DNA from: Xiphophorus maculatus
Lineage: Eukaryota; Chordata; Actinopteri; Cyprinodontiformes; Poeciliidae
Direction: 5' to 3'
Length of the DNA: 64,000 nucleotides
NCBI RefSeq assembly: GCF_002775205.1
Contig: NC_036447.1
Location: 10,218,501 to 10,282,500, forward strand
The notes under the pieces were generated by a model that did no database searches, was not told the origin of the DNA, and saw only the letters and a list, made by a program, of their open reading frames with translations. The position numbers were made by a program, and so were the translations under genes. This document shows, in pieces, positions 1 to 27,300 of this stretch (positions are counted from its first letter, which is position 1; every line of letters starts with the position of its first letter).

Positions 1-13579
<13,579 letters not shown>

Positions 13580-15960
13580 ACTACACCAGGGGCTTAAAGA
13601 GAAGGAGGCACACATGGATTTTCCAACAAGTCAAAAAACAAATAACCATATAAACAAGCCACAGTCAGCTCCATCCACCCTCAGTCAAACGACACCTGAA
13701 AGAAAGGGCGATAGATGAGTTAAGTATAATTTCTGAGCTGAAAAAGCCTGGAAATAAATGAATCTGTTATCACAGTTGCAGAATCTGATTGTGAGAAATT
13801 AGGAAAAGTACAACTTTTAATTTGAAAGCATTTATTGGGGAAGAGTCTCGTGTTAAGAAATAATTGTTTTTAGGTCCCCAGGGTATAAATATAACATACA
13901 ACTGAGGTATTTTTCCGTCAGCGACTCTTGAAAAAGGGAAACACTAAGAATCATGCTGTGCAATCACGCTGTTTCTTCATAAGTGATGAAAATGACTAGA
14001 AAAAAAATAAGCACTCAGCTCAAATCTTCCCATATCTGCAATCAGAGTTCTAGCAAAAAAGTTTAAAACGGTAGTGACCAACAAGGCTAGATGAGGACCC
14101 GTGTTTATGTTGCCAAGAGACGGACGTTAGAGGAGGGAATGAAAATTGGTCCCAACTCAGAGGTAGAAAAGGCTTAGGGTTAGAAAATTGCAACTGCAAT
14201 AAGAGATATTATATATTAGATTACATTTCTGTAAATCAGTCACAGTCTGCACAGGTGAGGCTAAATACATTATGCAGGAGGGCTTAATGTAATGCTGATA
14301 TTTTAGACAGATTCTTTAAAGAGCTTCACAATCATCAAGCAGGATAACCATGTCTAAACGGGGGATTTTTGGCAAAACGTTAGAAGCTTAGAAGCTACTG
14401 TTTCCCTCGGCAGAAGGATGCAGCCGCCAGTCTGGTTCATTAGGTGACGCCCAGTGAGTTCAGTTAAACATGATTGTGAAAGCACACATGGTGCCACCTG
14501 CACTCAGCAGTGCTATGGTAGAGGAAGCGATGTGCAACTGCTAAAATTTATTATAAGCTATAAAAATACTGACATCATGTTTTTTTTTTAAATCCTTTTA
14601 AGGATATTGTGATCTGGTATTATCTTTATAACGTTAGCAGGATGTGATCTTAATTGTTTTGATGTTTTTTGTAGGTTTGTTTTATGCTTGTCATCCTTTA
14701 CTTGTAGGTATTTCTGACTTTAGTTATAGGAATATTTAAATATGGATCATATTTAATTCAAATTTTACAAAAACTGTGAAGCACTCATTTATTTTACTTC
14801 TAATCTTTGTAATTGATATCATGTGATTGTGCACACTTCTAATGTTAATTCAACTATAGTTATTGAGTTTTTGCTGCTTTTTCACAAACAATTTTTTTTC
14901 TTTATTGCTCACTGCAGACTGAAACTCTTGCTGTCTGTTTTTTTATTTATTGAGGTAAATACAGCATTATTATTCTGTGTTATGGAATGTTCCTAATTGA
15001 TTTATTAAGCTTGTAAAGCAGAATTGAAAAGTCTAGTTAAAATTCTGTCTATCCAGATCACTAAAGATTGTTGAAGATTTTTATGTTTCCTCAAGCCAAT
15101 ATTTAAGGTTTTCAGAATTTTCTTTTTTTGCAGAATTTCTAAAAAAAAAAAAAAAAAAAAAAAAGAACAACTTCCACACTTCCATGAGGAATTAAACCTT
15201 TTGAGGATTGAAGTAAAATCAAGTCAACACCAATGAATGTAAACAGAAAATGAGTGCAGATAAAACGAGCGCATCTTAACAACCCAGCCTGGAGAACATA
15301 AACAAACCTGACCCTTGAATCAGTCTTCAGCCATGTGCTGTAGCCGTGTTTGGCCCCTCCGGAGCCACCGGGATTAGCAGATCGGGTGTAAATCAGGTGT
15401 TTGTTGTCGTCGGAGCTGGAGAGCGAAGCTGCTGTGGGTGCGATGTGTTCAACAACCCACCAGGGTTATTAGACTGAGGCTTAATGGAGCTGAGGTTACA
15501 GCATAAAAAACAATCCAGCTGCTGCTTCACCGATACCTATTAATGGTAGACTTGAATAATTTTTAGTTTGTATGAGTACTGTAGCTTTAATTGTCTCTTC
15601 TTCAGTTGTTGCGTAGTGATTTTAGGACTTCAGAGCTGTTTGGGGGAAGGGTTTGCACTTTTTTTTTCTCTTTTCAAGACAAAGGACCAGGGGGACAGTG
15701 GCTCCTCTCTGCTTGAGACTCCCTCATTCGAGGCTGTATGGTGTTGGATATACTGTGAAGACTATTTATAGAGTATAATGTCAGTGCACGTATGTACAGC
15801 TTGCAACTCATGTACTGTAACTTTTTCCTCATCCCCATAGGTAACCAGAGTGAACCAAAGCATCACTGTTTCCTCCACTGAGTTAACATGTGTCTGTGCT
15901 GTGCTGTATTGCTGTTGCTCATACTTATATAAAACAATAAACTGTTGACATTGTGCGATA
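13580..15960 (+). other. smarca4: probable smarca4 3' UTR with polyadenylation signal
   Basis: No coding sequence is visible here. It is AT-rich and includes a homopolymer run of more than 20 A at about 15141-15164. A canonical AATAAA lies at 15936-15941. The block at about 15300-15950 is less AT-rich and looks like the distal part of a long 3' UTR. The UTR extent is inferred from the last smarca4 stop codon and the first strong AATAAA. Earlier cleavage or an unrelated intergenic segment cannot be excluded. Confidence 0.5.
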
Positions 15961-18900
15961 GTGTGCTGTTAAAATGCCCATTTTTCAGCTCAACGTTTAG
16001 TTTTAGGCACAGACAGCACTAAAGGTAAGCCATAACATGTAATGATCCTGTTTCTCCACTGGGAGGAGTTCTTACATAGACACAGAGAGCAGCTAAGTTC
16101 AACCCTCTGCATCTTGGTTTCTTCTTTTTTTTTGGAATATTTTATACTACAGGGAGGGAAAAACTAAGTTTCCTTAGAGAACCTTTTCTACTTCCATCTT
16201 TTCTTAGTCTGACTTTTCAGTCAAACTTCACAAAATAAATTCCGACAGTTCACTTTAATGAAGTGAAAGTCAACAGTTTTTATATTTGTGAATGTACAGT
16301 TGGTCTGCTGAGTCAGAATGAGCAGAATGAGGGTGGGGTCTAACAGTTTAATTACAACCACAGACCTCCGTTTCCTGGTTTCTAGGAAATTATACTCCCA
16401 GCTTCTCTGCTTCACATTATGCTGAGGATGACTAGTTCTCCAATTTTTTTTTCTTTCACTGGAACTACAAAGACCAACACTTCGCAAAAGCATTGATGCC
16501 TTTTGACTCTTTAACATTTTGTAAAGTTGAAACCACAAACTTTGATGTGTTTTATTAGGCTTTTGTTTGACACAGCACAAGCTGCATAAATGTGAAGTGA
16601 AAGAATTGTTTTCCTCTTTTTTTTTTACCAATTAAAATTTAAAATTTGTGTCATACTGTTTGTACTAAGTCAATACTGTTCTAGAACCACAGTTTGCTGC
16701 TGGTTTGCACTGACTTGCCAGTTTGGTTGGAGCATGTGTGCACAGCTATTTGCCATCCTTGCACCAGGTTCTCAATTAGTTTAAAGTAAAAACTTTGACA
16801 AGGCCCTCCACTTTATCATTCCTAAACTTTTCAGCATTTGACCCACAAAATAGAAGTGAAAGAGATTCATGATCACAACTATTGTTTTATTGTATTAGCT
16901 CCATCCATCTATCCAATAACTCTGACCTGGTTCTCAGGAGAAAAGCATCACCACAGCATGATGCTGCCATTACCAGGATTCACAGTTTTCCAGTGGAGTT
17001 TGTATGCTAGTCAAAAAGGAACCAGACTAGAAAATCTTCTACAATGTTTGTTAGGTTCTTTACATGGTTTGTTGTACACAGCAAACACAACTTATGATCT
17101 TTTCTTTTTTTTTAAATAATGTCTTTCTTCTTGCCATTTGAATTTGTGGAATGAATGCCTCACATGTGTCCTGAAAAAGACATTCAAAACCTCATTAAGC
17201 TTATTGTTTCAGAACCTTGCCGTGGTTTTTAACAAATCTTTGAGACTTTCACAGCAGCTGAGTTTATTCTGATATTAAATCACACAGAAGCTGACTCTAT
17301 TCACTAATCAGGAGACTTTTGAAGGCAATTGGCTGCCTCCTTTTTAGGGTTATCGGTAAAAAGTATTTTAACTTAGTTTATTCGCCTTAATTCTTTTATT
17401 ATTTGTTTTTTTATTTATTGTCCATCAATGAATCATTTGTCCTGTTTAGCTGCTTTATAAAAGGGATGCAAGTCCACGCCATCATTTATTAGTCAGTGTG
17501 TTTGCTCACATTTTTATCTCTATGTGACATTTACAATAGTCAGGCTGCCTCTGTTCGAATTACTTTGTGAGAAAAACACCAATAACAAGAAGGATATAAC
17601 CTTTGGGACTTGTGAGAACAATGAGCTGAGTTCCCCATGCCAGCTTCATTATTAGCTCTACACTTTTATGTTTGATAAATACAGGCTTTTCTTTAATACA
17701 TTATCTTTTAAAGGAAGTTATTGTAGGGTAGTAGATATATTTTACAGTTTTATTACTTGTTTAGTGCATTATGATGTGCAAATCTTTAAAAAAAAAAGCA
17801 AACAATTATTTTAAAGCTAGCACCATGGAAGCACTGAGATGTGTGCCTGTGTGTGCGCATAGCTCTGATATGTTGTTACTCATGTGATAACGATGTTAGT
17901 ATCGTTATCATCAAAACTATGCTGACGGCCTAGATGTTTTTAAATGTGTCTGTTCAGATTTTTTAAGCTGAGATGCGACGAGATTTACAGATGACTGAGG
18001 ACATGCCGTACGTAACACTGAGTCTTTGCTCATTATCAAAAGATGCGCTCAGATGAGCCGTTGACAAAAAACTTGTTCCTGTTAAACTTCCATTTGAGCT
18101 TCCTTTTTTAATGTAAGCAGTGTGGATTTACAAGCGTCACATTCTATTAGCGGGGAACTAATCCATTTCTTTTGTTGCATAGTGCAAACAGTGTCACTGA
18201 AGCCTCCAAATTAATAGTTTGGGGCAAGAAGCTCTACTTCTGTCCCACAAAATTTACAAATATACAATTATTTGTACACAAGGTGAATTAGTAGGAATAT
18301 ACAAAACCAAACTTCTGATGTTTATTATTATTTAAAAGATTTTCTGTGGGCACCCCCAAATTTAACCTGTTTTAGGGCCTCAAACAGCGTCGGACATGAT
18401 TTGTTCGCTATGCAAAAACACAAAAACTAGCAACAAAAACGTAGCTTTTCATCTAATGACTGATGAGACATTAACATCAAAACTGAAATCCAAATCCTAA
18501 TGCAATTTGAAGAAGTTTTGTTTTTCCATCTTTTTTTGCTTTCTTGATGGTTTTTTTTTAGTAAGTTTTAATACATTTGTAAATGCAAATTGTAAGTTTG
18601 CATTTTGGTGGTAAATTCCTTCCAGTAAAAACCATCACACATACAAACCAAAGCAATATTTCAGCCTGAGAGGAACATGAATGTATTTAGCTGTCTTAAA
18701 AAATCTTCGACCACTAAATCCTTCTCGTTTTTCTTAAAATAACACATTTAACAGCATTTATTTCAGTGATTTCATGAAAGGTGTCGGATGTCTGAGTAAA
18801 ATGGGAGAAATGTGGAATACAAACAGAGGTTATCAGGCAGCTGATCAATGCTGTTGTTGGTCAAAGCACAGACAGTGACCACATGCAGAAAGTGATAGCA

Positions 18901-21070
18901 GGGATATTAGATAGAGCTGAACAGATATTAGCCATGAATAGTGAACATGACTGAGCTTTAGAAAGATAATGTTTTACTTCAGCTGCTGGCTGTTCCATAC
19001 AACACAGTTAACATATTTTAAAAATAATTTTTTGATAACATTAGCTTTGTCTGCATAGGCATTTTTGTTTAGACTTACAGTACTGTAGCAAGCAGTTGAC
19101 TAGGTGTACCTAATAAAGTGGCCTATGGTTATTGTGTGTCTTACTTTAGCATCTAGTAATTCAGCTTCAGGCGACTGTCTAGGTGTCTGTTATTCCATCT
19201 TGTGAGTTGGATATCTCTTAGTAAGAACTGAATACACAATTAAACATTGTCTTTCAACTGTACAAAAATCATATAAGAAAATATGTATTATGGGAATTTT
19301 TTCAGAGGTGGTACTTGGTATAAAAAGCTTCCAAATTGCTTTGTCTAACGCAGTCCTACACGCCGACATTGTGAAACTACAGCATTCATGCTGTAGCTAC
19401 TTTGTGTCTGAGTGTGCAGCGGGTGGAGCAAGGAATGCAACCCAGCAGCAATTCTGGCATTTATGGAAAACCTCAAGATGCTCATTCTTGGGCAACATTT
19501 GAATAAGGTCCACTCACCACACACCTATGTCTTTTTTTTTTTTTCAACGACTCATTTGATGAATTATAAAAGGGGCCCCTCCCCAAGGTGCCTGTCAGAA
19601 AAATAAAAAAACAGATTTTTTCAAAACTTATATTCTTAATAATGACAGCAGTTCTCTCAGTGAGACCACAAAGGATTATGAGTCATGAAACATAGTTAAA
19701 ATATTGAATCACAGTGAGAAAAGCTGTGACAACCAACATTAAAGAAGGGAGCGGACTCCACACGGGGAGCTGAGCTTGGGCTCAGATTCACACTCAAATA
19801 AGTGAAACCTCCCAGCTACTCAGCTGGAAGGAGGCTGCAGGTTATTTGCTTTGACTTTCATTTAAGTAGAAATATTCAAATGAATAGGTGCCTAAATAAA
19901 CAGAGTAATCAGTTTAAATGTCATTTTACCAAACTAAAAGAGAAAAAAAAACAGAGATCTGCTTTAATTTGTTGCATGAACTAGACCTAGCTGATGTAAA
20001 ACATGATTAATTTATGTGCAGTGTCAATGCTCTAACCAAAAAGCAAATAGAGCATTTGCAAAACAAAATATTCCCTTTTCTACTGATGCAAAATACATGT
20101 TAGAGCACAGCACAAAAACAGGTGAAGTTACTGGAACTGATCTGGGTCAGAAGGGAGATGCCTTAGCTTCAGATAATATCCTATCTTTTTCTGGAAGTTG
20201 AATAATTTGGGGAAGCATGTGCAATATGTTACAGTCTATTTCTGCTCTTTATTCTAATCTAGCTCCAGAGAAACTCACAGAAAGCCCACTAACTGGCCTT
20301 CCTCATCAATGTGTTAATATACCATGATGAGGACATACAGATTGTCCTACAGCTTTTAAATTAAACCAGAATGAAAATGATAAAATTTACAGATTTCATG
20401 ATGCAGTTTTCCATAAATAAATGGCGCAAATAAGTTTTGTATATGAAATGGGAAGAACTTTGTCTAGAGGGGCATAATGACGCACTTTAAACATTTATGC
20501 CTGGTGTTGATTAAAAAATAAAATAATTCATTTTCAATTAGATTTTTTTTTAAAGATAATTGTGTTCATTAACTTTGATATCCTGGCTTTTATTGACACT
20601 AATCCATGACTTCCTGTTTTCTGAGTCATAAATGTAACACAGACTGAATTCTCTTAGCCGCTTTTCAAAATAAAATAAAAAAACAAGAAAACGACATGAA
20701 ACCCAGGTCTTTGTGAGTTTATCTTCATAAGTCAGGAAATAGCAATAAAAAATATATATATTCAGCTAAATGTGCTCATATCTACAGTCGGATCTGTGAC
20801 AAACTAGACTGGAAGAGGAGCCATATTTATCGTGCCATCTTCCTGCTCTTCTTATTTTAAAAGCTTGTACTGTACATTATAATTATTGTTAATCTTATTT
20901 TTAATATTTTTTTTTCAACGTTTTGACTGAACCAATATGTCTTATAATATATATTGCACAACTGCACTAATTTAAGTGTAAAGACACACACACATGCTGA
21001 ATACACTAAACAGATTTTAGAGAAATAAAAAAAGACATGATGACAAGAGATAGTGATGCAGCAACATTGT
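15961..21070. other. smarca4-ldlr intergenic region
   Basis: About 5 kb of AT-rich sequence with only short, low-complexity reading frames and none that resembles a known protein. It contains the Tc1 relic at 16480-17365 and a 10 bp inverted repeat with a 6 nt loop at 17885-17910 (TGATAACGAT/ATCGTTATCA). I see no tRNA, rRNA or recognisable small RNA. Any enhancers here cannot be named from sequence alone. Confidence 0.6.
16480..17365 (-). mobile_element. Tc1/mariner-like transposon relic
   Basis: The plus strand contains 'caccacagcatgatgctgcc' near 16950. Reversed, this encodes the GGSIMLW-type motif of Tc1 transposases, so the transposase ran on the minus strand. Further family-typical pieces are 'ccatccatctatccaataactctgacc' and, near 17300-17330, 'tctattcactaatcagg' with 'gaaggcaattggctgc'. 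The frame is destroyed by many stops and indels. Borders are approximate. Confidence 0.65.
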
Positions 21071-21175
21071 GGCTCCTCCCATTGTCCCATCACGCCTAAT
21101 TTCTAACATCACACCACTGTTCTAAGCCCCGCCCGCCTGTCAGCTCCTTAAAACATGCTGAGATGCGACACTGAC
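21071..21175 (+). promoter_or_regulatory. ldlr: ldlr core promoter: SRE-like element, Sp1 sites, AT-rich box
   Basis: ATCACACCAC at 21108-21117 differs by one base from the classical LDLR sterol regulatory element ATCACCCCAC. A GC box, GCCCCGCCCGCC, follows at 21126-21137. Upstream is GGCTCCTCCC (21071-21080), resembling another Sp1 site, and a weaker SRE-like ATCACGCCTA (21089-21098). CTTAAAACA at about 21146 may serve as the TATA-like box. The order SRE then Sp1 then AT-rich box, about 200 bp before the start codon, matches the known mammalian LDLR promoter and predicts SREBP2 control. Binding is inferred. Confidence 0.75.
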
Positions 21176-21328
21176 CACAGAGGATTTTACCGGTCCAGAA
21201 CCACAGCTGACCACTCTTTGACCCAGACTCTTGAACCGGCAGAACCCACCTCGGATCTCGTCTCCATCTCCAACCTGCGCTGTCTAAGCCGACTTTTCAT
21301 TCTGTTGAGGGACGAATAAAGACAGGAC

Positions 21329-24300
21329 ATGACAGGGGTGTGGAAGGGACTGTCTACATGTTGGTGTCTGTTGATGCTGATTCACTGTCTGGCTCAAACA
21401 GGTAAGACATTTTATCCAAAATGAAGGAAGGTCACTGTCTAAATGAGTGCGGGTTGTTATACTGAGTCATGTTGATGCTGTTTAAATAACCTCATTATAA
21501 TGCCAATAAAATGCGGTTTAATTCTGGTTGTTTCAAATGAAAACGGATGTAATTAAATTAACACTGTTTTTCTCGTCTTGAAATCGCTACCTGAAATTTA
21601 CTTTTAAAAAATTTACTTTAAATTTTAGCTCTTACTGTGACGGATTTCCTGTAGAAAACCTGACTGATAAAGTTATGCGAAAATAACCTCGATGAGGTTT
21701 GCGTTTGAATGAAACGTACGCACAGCGCCGTGATTGGCTGCTTCCGCCGTCCAATGCACGTTGCATCCAATCAGGTTCACGGATTTAGACGTTTTCTTTC
21801 CTCGGGGGCGGGACAAACCTTTAGACGGTTGTCAAGGAAGGAAGTCGCTAGAAAAGTGTGCACCTCGCTTTAGCTGCACAAACCTTTTCGTCAATTTCAT
21901 GTGACATCGGCTTTCACAACATGCAGCTTCTACTGCGTGATGTTCTTTTAATTCAGGAGGGGATGTTTTGTCAGAATAACACTGCAAAAATAACAGTGTT
22001 ATTCTGTTACACTGAATAACACTGTATGTGAAATAGTACAGATAGTTTTAAATACATAATACAGATTATTGTTTACAGATTGTCAAAAAATATGGAGGGG
22101 CATATATATATATATAGTACAGACCAAAAGTTTGGACACACCTTTTAATTCAATGACTTTCCTTTATTTTCATGACTATTGACATTGTAGATTCACACTG
22201 AAGGCATCAAAACTATGAATAATACATGTAGAAATATGCACTAAACAAAAAAGTGTAAAACAACTGAAAATAGCCCTTATATTCTAGTTTCTTCAAAGTA
22301 GCAACCTTTTGCTGTGATTACTGCTTTGCACACACTCTGCATTTTCTTGATGAGCTTCAAGAGGTAGTCACCTGAAATGGTTTTCACTTCATAGGTGGGT
22401 CCTGTCAGGTTAATAAGTGGGATTTCTTGTCTTATAAATAGTCATGAAAATAAAGAAAACCCATTGAATTAGAAAGGTGTGTCCAAACCTTTGATCTGTA
22501 CTATATATATATATATACATAGCGAGAGACTAGAAATTGTTACTATATGTACAGAAATAAGATGCAGTTGATGATTAGGTCATTTAACTATTTACATTAC
22601 TAACATTTTCCAGGGTTTTCTTTCCAAGATTTGTCAATCACTAAAAATGCAAAGGAAAAAGTAAAACAACCTTCCAGGATCCTGAATCCATTATATAATG
22701 CTGAATGGGCATGTTGCCTATTATTAGCTAAAGGTTTTTTAAAATCAAAGGTAAACTATGTGAAAGGAGAGAACGGTCCTTAACTTGAGTCATTTAACCA
22801 GCTTATGCAGATATCCACCCACAAATCTCTGGTCTCTTCAAAAAATTTTCCCAAATCTATTTATTTCTGTGTTGCTGCCCTTATTTCCAGTCATCAGATT
22901 TTCCAGTTAGTCTCTCTCTTTCTCTCTCTCTCTCTCTCTGTGTGTGGGGGGTTTTGTAGAGAGAAATAAATCTGGCTCTGGTTTATTTAATGTAGCGTCA
23001 CTTACTGTTTATCGTGCTTCTAAAATAAGTCACTCTTTCCAGACTCTGGAACCAGGTTAAAGTTACTTTAACCTCCAGGTTAAAGATACTTTAACCTGGA
23101 TAAAGTTTTATCCACATGTGAACCAGATTAATTGTTAATCCAGGTTAATTGTTATTCTGTTAACCATAATGTTAGGTGCCCAAAAAGCTAGATTTGTACA
23201 ACTTAATCATCCAGGGAGCCAAAATTGAATATTTTCCCTTACTGGGCTCTGACTGGTGACTGGAAGAATACATAGAGAAAATCTGATTATTTTTTTATTC
23301 AATTAATGCATCAGTCTAAACATGTATCAACCTTGTATTCTTGTAACTTTTTTTTTTCGAAAACCCAGAATTAAAATGAGTGAAACCCATAGCCCAGCCC
23401 CAATCCACCAAGTTAACTCAGACCTGGGTGGATCCATATTTGATCCAGAACTAGTCAGCAGCTTGGTTTCATCACATCAAACAGGATCAGTAACTCGTCG
23501 CCCAGTGACTCCTGTAAACTCTCATCAATAAAAGCTCATCTTAATTACTTACCCAGCGTGATGTATGCACCTGCTGGTTATTTATTAACTGCTGAGTGCA
23601 TTTTTGACCACATAAAAGAACCTCTTTGTGTAGGTTCTCATTGTGCATATTCCAAGCATTTGCCACTAAATAACAGGACTGCCTTATGCTCTCACAGCAT
23701 TGTTGAGCTATAACGTCTCAACAACTTGTCAAACCACTCTGGCAGTTTCTGCCGTCAAACAGGTCTCACCTTACATGCTTTGTGAGCTCAAGGTTGATTG
23801 TAGTGGCTTTTTGCGGAAATGACTCCTTACATGGCATGTAGTGAGGTGTGGTAGTTTTAAAGTTAAGCACAGATTACATTTGTTTTTCTTCAGAAGAAAA
23901 TCAAGTACTTTCTTTGCAGCATCCTACCTGTGGTTTGTGATTCCAAGTCCAGCTTTTGATTGGAGTTTTTCCATTGTGCAAATGGGCCAGCCAGTTAGTA
24001 GGCATTTGTTATTTGTTTCAGGCAAATAACTGCTTCAGGCAGTTCCACTACTACTTTACTATGCTTTAAATCTGGAAGTGAAGACATCCACATTCATTAT
24101 GTCACTGTTAGAAGTGGCAGTTAACTACAATTTAATGACTAAACTTCTCTTTGAGAACTTTTGAATTAGAACGAGTTAACCGTGGTTGGTGGGATGATTA
24201 ACAGTGGAAAACTGAAGCATAGTCTGGAGTGGTTTCTATTTCCTCCTAACCTCAGAGATGAGGTCAGGATTCTGAAGCTGGGATGTGATGTCAAATGTGA

Positions 24301-27300
24301 CCCACTTGTAGTTCTGTTTTTTCTGGTACTATAAAGTTGATTCCTAAAAAGGTAAAGAGAGTGGAAGGCATTTAGCTTTTTTGAACAGGAGGAGTTTATG
24401 TTAGAAACTTTCCCATATGCAGTCTTCCTGGCTTCCCTGCCATGTGTGCACATTAGTGTGTGTGTGTTTTACTGGTTCCTGAAATAAGTAATCAAAGGAA
24501 TTCAACATTCTCGTAAATGTTACTACATCAGATTCCTCCCATTCGAAGTGTTAAGGTGACATTGTGAAATCATTTCTTGTAGGAAGCTGTCTAACCAGTC
24601 TCATGGTTTGTCTTTCATCACTCTCTGATGCTGGCGGCTGGACAGACTACCTGGTCTCTGTAGAGTTGCATGTTGTTGTGAGGAATGCCATCCTGGGGCC
24701 AATCAGCAACTGGTGGTGTGATGGTTCAACTCCTCCCATGCTATTGTCTTAAAGGGACAGTCTGACAATGGGCCCAGCCTCCAGGTGACTGAGGCCAAAA
24801 AAAGGCAGTGCAAACAGTGATAGAGGATGATGAAAGAGGCCCCTGTCTGTTTCACCTGTGCTCTTCTGATGCTTGGGCTGCTGCTGTAACCAGCTGCTGA
24901 TAAGGCCTTTGAGCTGGAAATAAAACACTTTCAGTGTGGCAGCATTACCTTTTAAAGTTTAACCCGCTTAGTCAGTCTACTGCTACCACATCCTTGTTAA
25001 AAAATAACTCTGCTTCCGTACTGGTGATAAAGTTAGGGGTTTGTTCTCACACCTTGGCACAAGTATATAGCGGACTAGAATAAATGTTTTCATTAATCAC
25101 TAGCAATATAAATATGAAGAAATTTAAAGTAATATTCTCTGAATGCCACAAAGGCAATAAGATAAATAGTTTAAAAAACAAAATGATGCTTGCTTCATTA
25201 GAAATCCACAAAGAATCTATGGCAAGAGAAGATCTCCAACATGGCGGTCCCTTTCATAAAAAGTGTCCTGATATCTGCCCAGTTGTGAGAGTGGAGAAAA
25301 GCAATCCATAAGATAATCTAAGTGGAAAAAATGAGGGGAAACAACAAAGACTTTACCAAATGACTTGGTCTGCTAATCACAAATTAAAAGTATCTCAAAA
25401 TGTCTTAAATTTAATTCTTAGAAATTTGCAGAACCTGCATCTAAGAATAACATCACATGCAAATTAACTAAGTTATGGTTCAAAAATGAAAGACCAGTGG
25501 GATCTGCTAATTGAAGTGCCTTGAGAACTACTTAGGACTCCCAATACAAGCTAACAAATAATGTTCTGTGAAGTAAGTTATATATTCACAAGTGAAAGAC
25601 TTAATAACACCAATCAACAGTTGGGTTTTTCAGCAGATGTTTCAAAGTTTCACAAGACAGGCAGCCATTTTGGATGTTGAAGTTGGGGTTGGTGAGAACT
25701 CAGAATTGGGACTTTGAGACCGTTCTCTTAATTTTTTCAAACTTTAAACCTGGAAATTTAGACTTCTGAGTATAAAGAACCTTATAATTATGTGTTGTCC
25801 TTTTAGTTAATAACAGAGGGAAAACGGAAAAGAATGTTTTCTTCTTTCAGTGCCGTTTTTGTAAAATTGCACAAAGTCGTAATGTACAATTATTTTAAAA
25901 AATTTATACTTGGATGCTGGTCTCTTCAAAGAGTTAGTGTTACTCCACGTCTTGCCTAACCATGAGTCAGATGTTAACGTAATTTTGTAAACTCCTCTGG
26001 GTTAAGCAACACATAAAAGGCGTGGTTTTAACACTGTTCCTTATCTGAACTCCAGGAACCTTCGATTGGAACTGGTCTAATTGTGTACAATTTTGGGTCA
26101 AACATTAACTCTAAGAGGATATGAGTTGTGTTGACACACGCAGCTTACACTGCTGCAAGAACCTTTTATCCAGGAGATGCAAGCTGAGCTAGAATTGCTG
26201 ATAACATCCACAGAGTCTGTATGTGGTGTGTTGGTTTGTCCTGGTGTGATATTACCATTGCTTGTCATCTGCAGATGCAGCCTTCACATGCAGCTCCACT
26301 CAGTTTAAGTGTGGAAACGGGAGATGCGTCACCCGCAGGTGGATCTGTGATGGAAATGACGATTGTGGCGATGGAAGTGATGAACTAACAGCTGTCTGCT
26401 GTATGCTAGCTTTTCTTGTCATGAGTATTTTTATTTGATCTAAATGAACAGAAAAGATGCATTATTTGTGTCTACATACAGAAAATTCAACCTTTATTCT
26501 TGATTCCCTCCTCAGCGGCAAAATCATGCATGGAGTCCCAGTTCAACTGTGGGGCGCCTTTGAATCACTGTATACCAAAGAGCTGGCATTGTGATGGCAA
26601 ACCTGACTGTGAAAACGAATCTGATGAGAGATATTGCAGTAAGTATCCCACCAGTACAGACTCTTCGATCTGGTCGGTTACTGGAAATTCACCCAACAAA
26701 AAGCAGCTCAATCAATAGCAGGGTAATAATTAAATGACTGAGAGATTATTTGAAGTGGAGAAAAACAAAAATGTAATTCAAATTGAGGGAAGTACGTTAT
26801 CCATTAAAACATATTTATTACATGTCAGAGGCCACAGTCCTCATTGTAGCTGCATGTCTTCCTCTTCTGTTTCTGCCCTTCTTCCTGTCCAGCTACTGAT
26901 AAACAAAGTCCTGTAGTGGCACAAAACCCTTATAAAGCAAACACAATATCTATAAACTGAATTGCTGTTAGACACATCTATAGTCCAATCTACAATCTCT
27001 GTCTGCCCTAAGTTATAAGATGTGCAAAAAGCCATAAAATATATTCAACTTACCATAGAAATATAACCCTATAATGGGCTGCACAGTGGCGCCGTTGGTA
27101 GCACTGTTGCCTTGCAGCAAGAAGGTCCTGGGTTCGATTCCTGGCCGGGGTCTTTCTGCATGGAGTTTGCATGTTCTCCCTGTGCATGCGTGGGTTCTCT
27201 CCGGGTACTCCGGCTTCCTCCCACAGTCCAAAAACATGACTGTCAGGTTAATTGGTCTCTCTAAATTCTCCCTAGGTGTGTGTGTGTGTGCATGGTTGTT

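Larger units (their letters stand above)
21402..26274 (+). other. ldlr: ldlr intron 1 (4.9 kb)
   Basis: No coding exon was recognised inside. It holds a CCAAT/Sp1 cluster at 21733-21812, competing inverted repeats at 21973-22024, a Tc1-type MITE at 22113-22505, a (CT)n tract at about 22915-22940 and a run of palindromes at 23054-23148. The remainder, about 23200-26270, is AT-rich with only short unrecognised reading frames. Confidence 0.7.

Noticed and set aside
27110-27150. Possible tRNA gene (perfect B box)
   Set aside because: It lacks a foldable acceptor/anticodon structure and is the head of a SINE bounded by target-site duplications.
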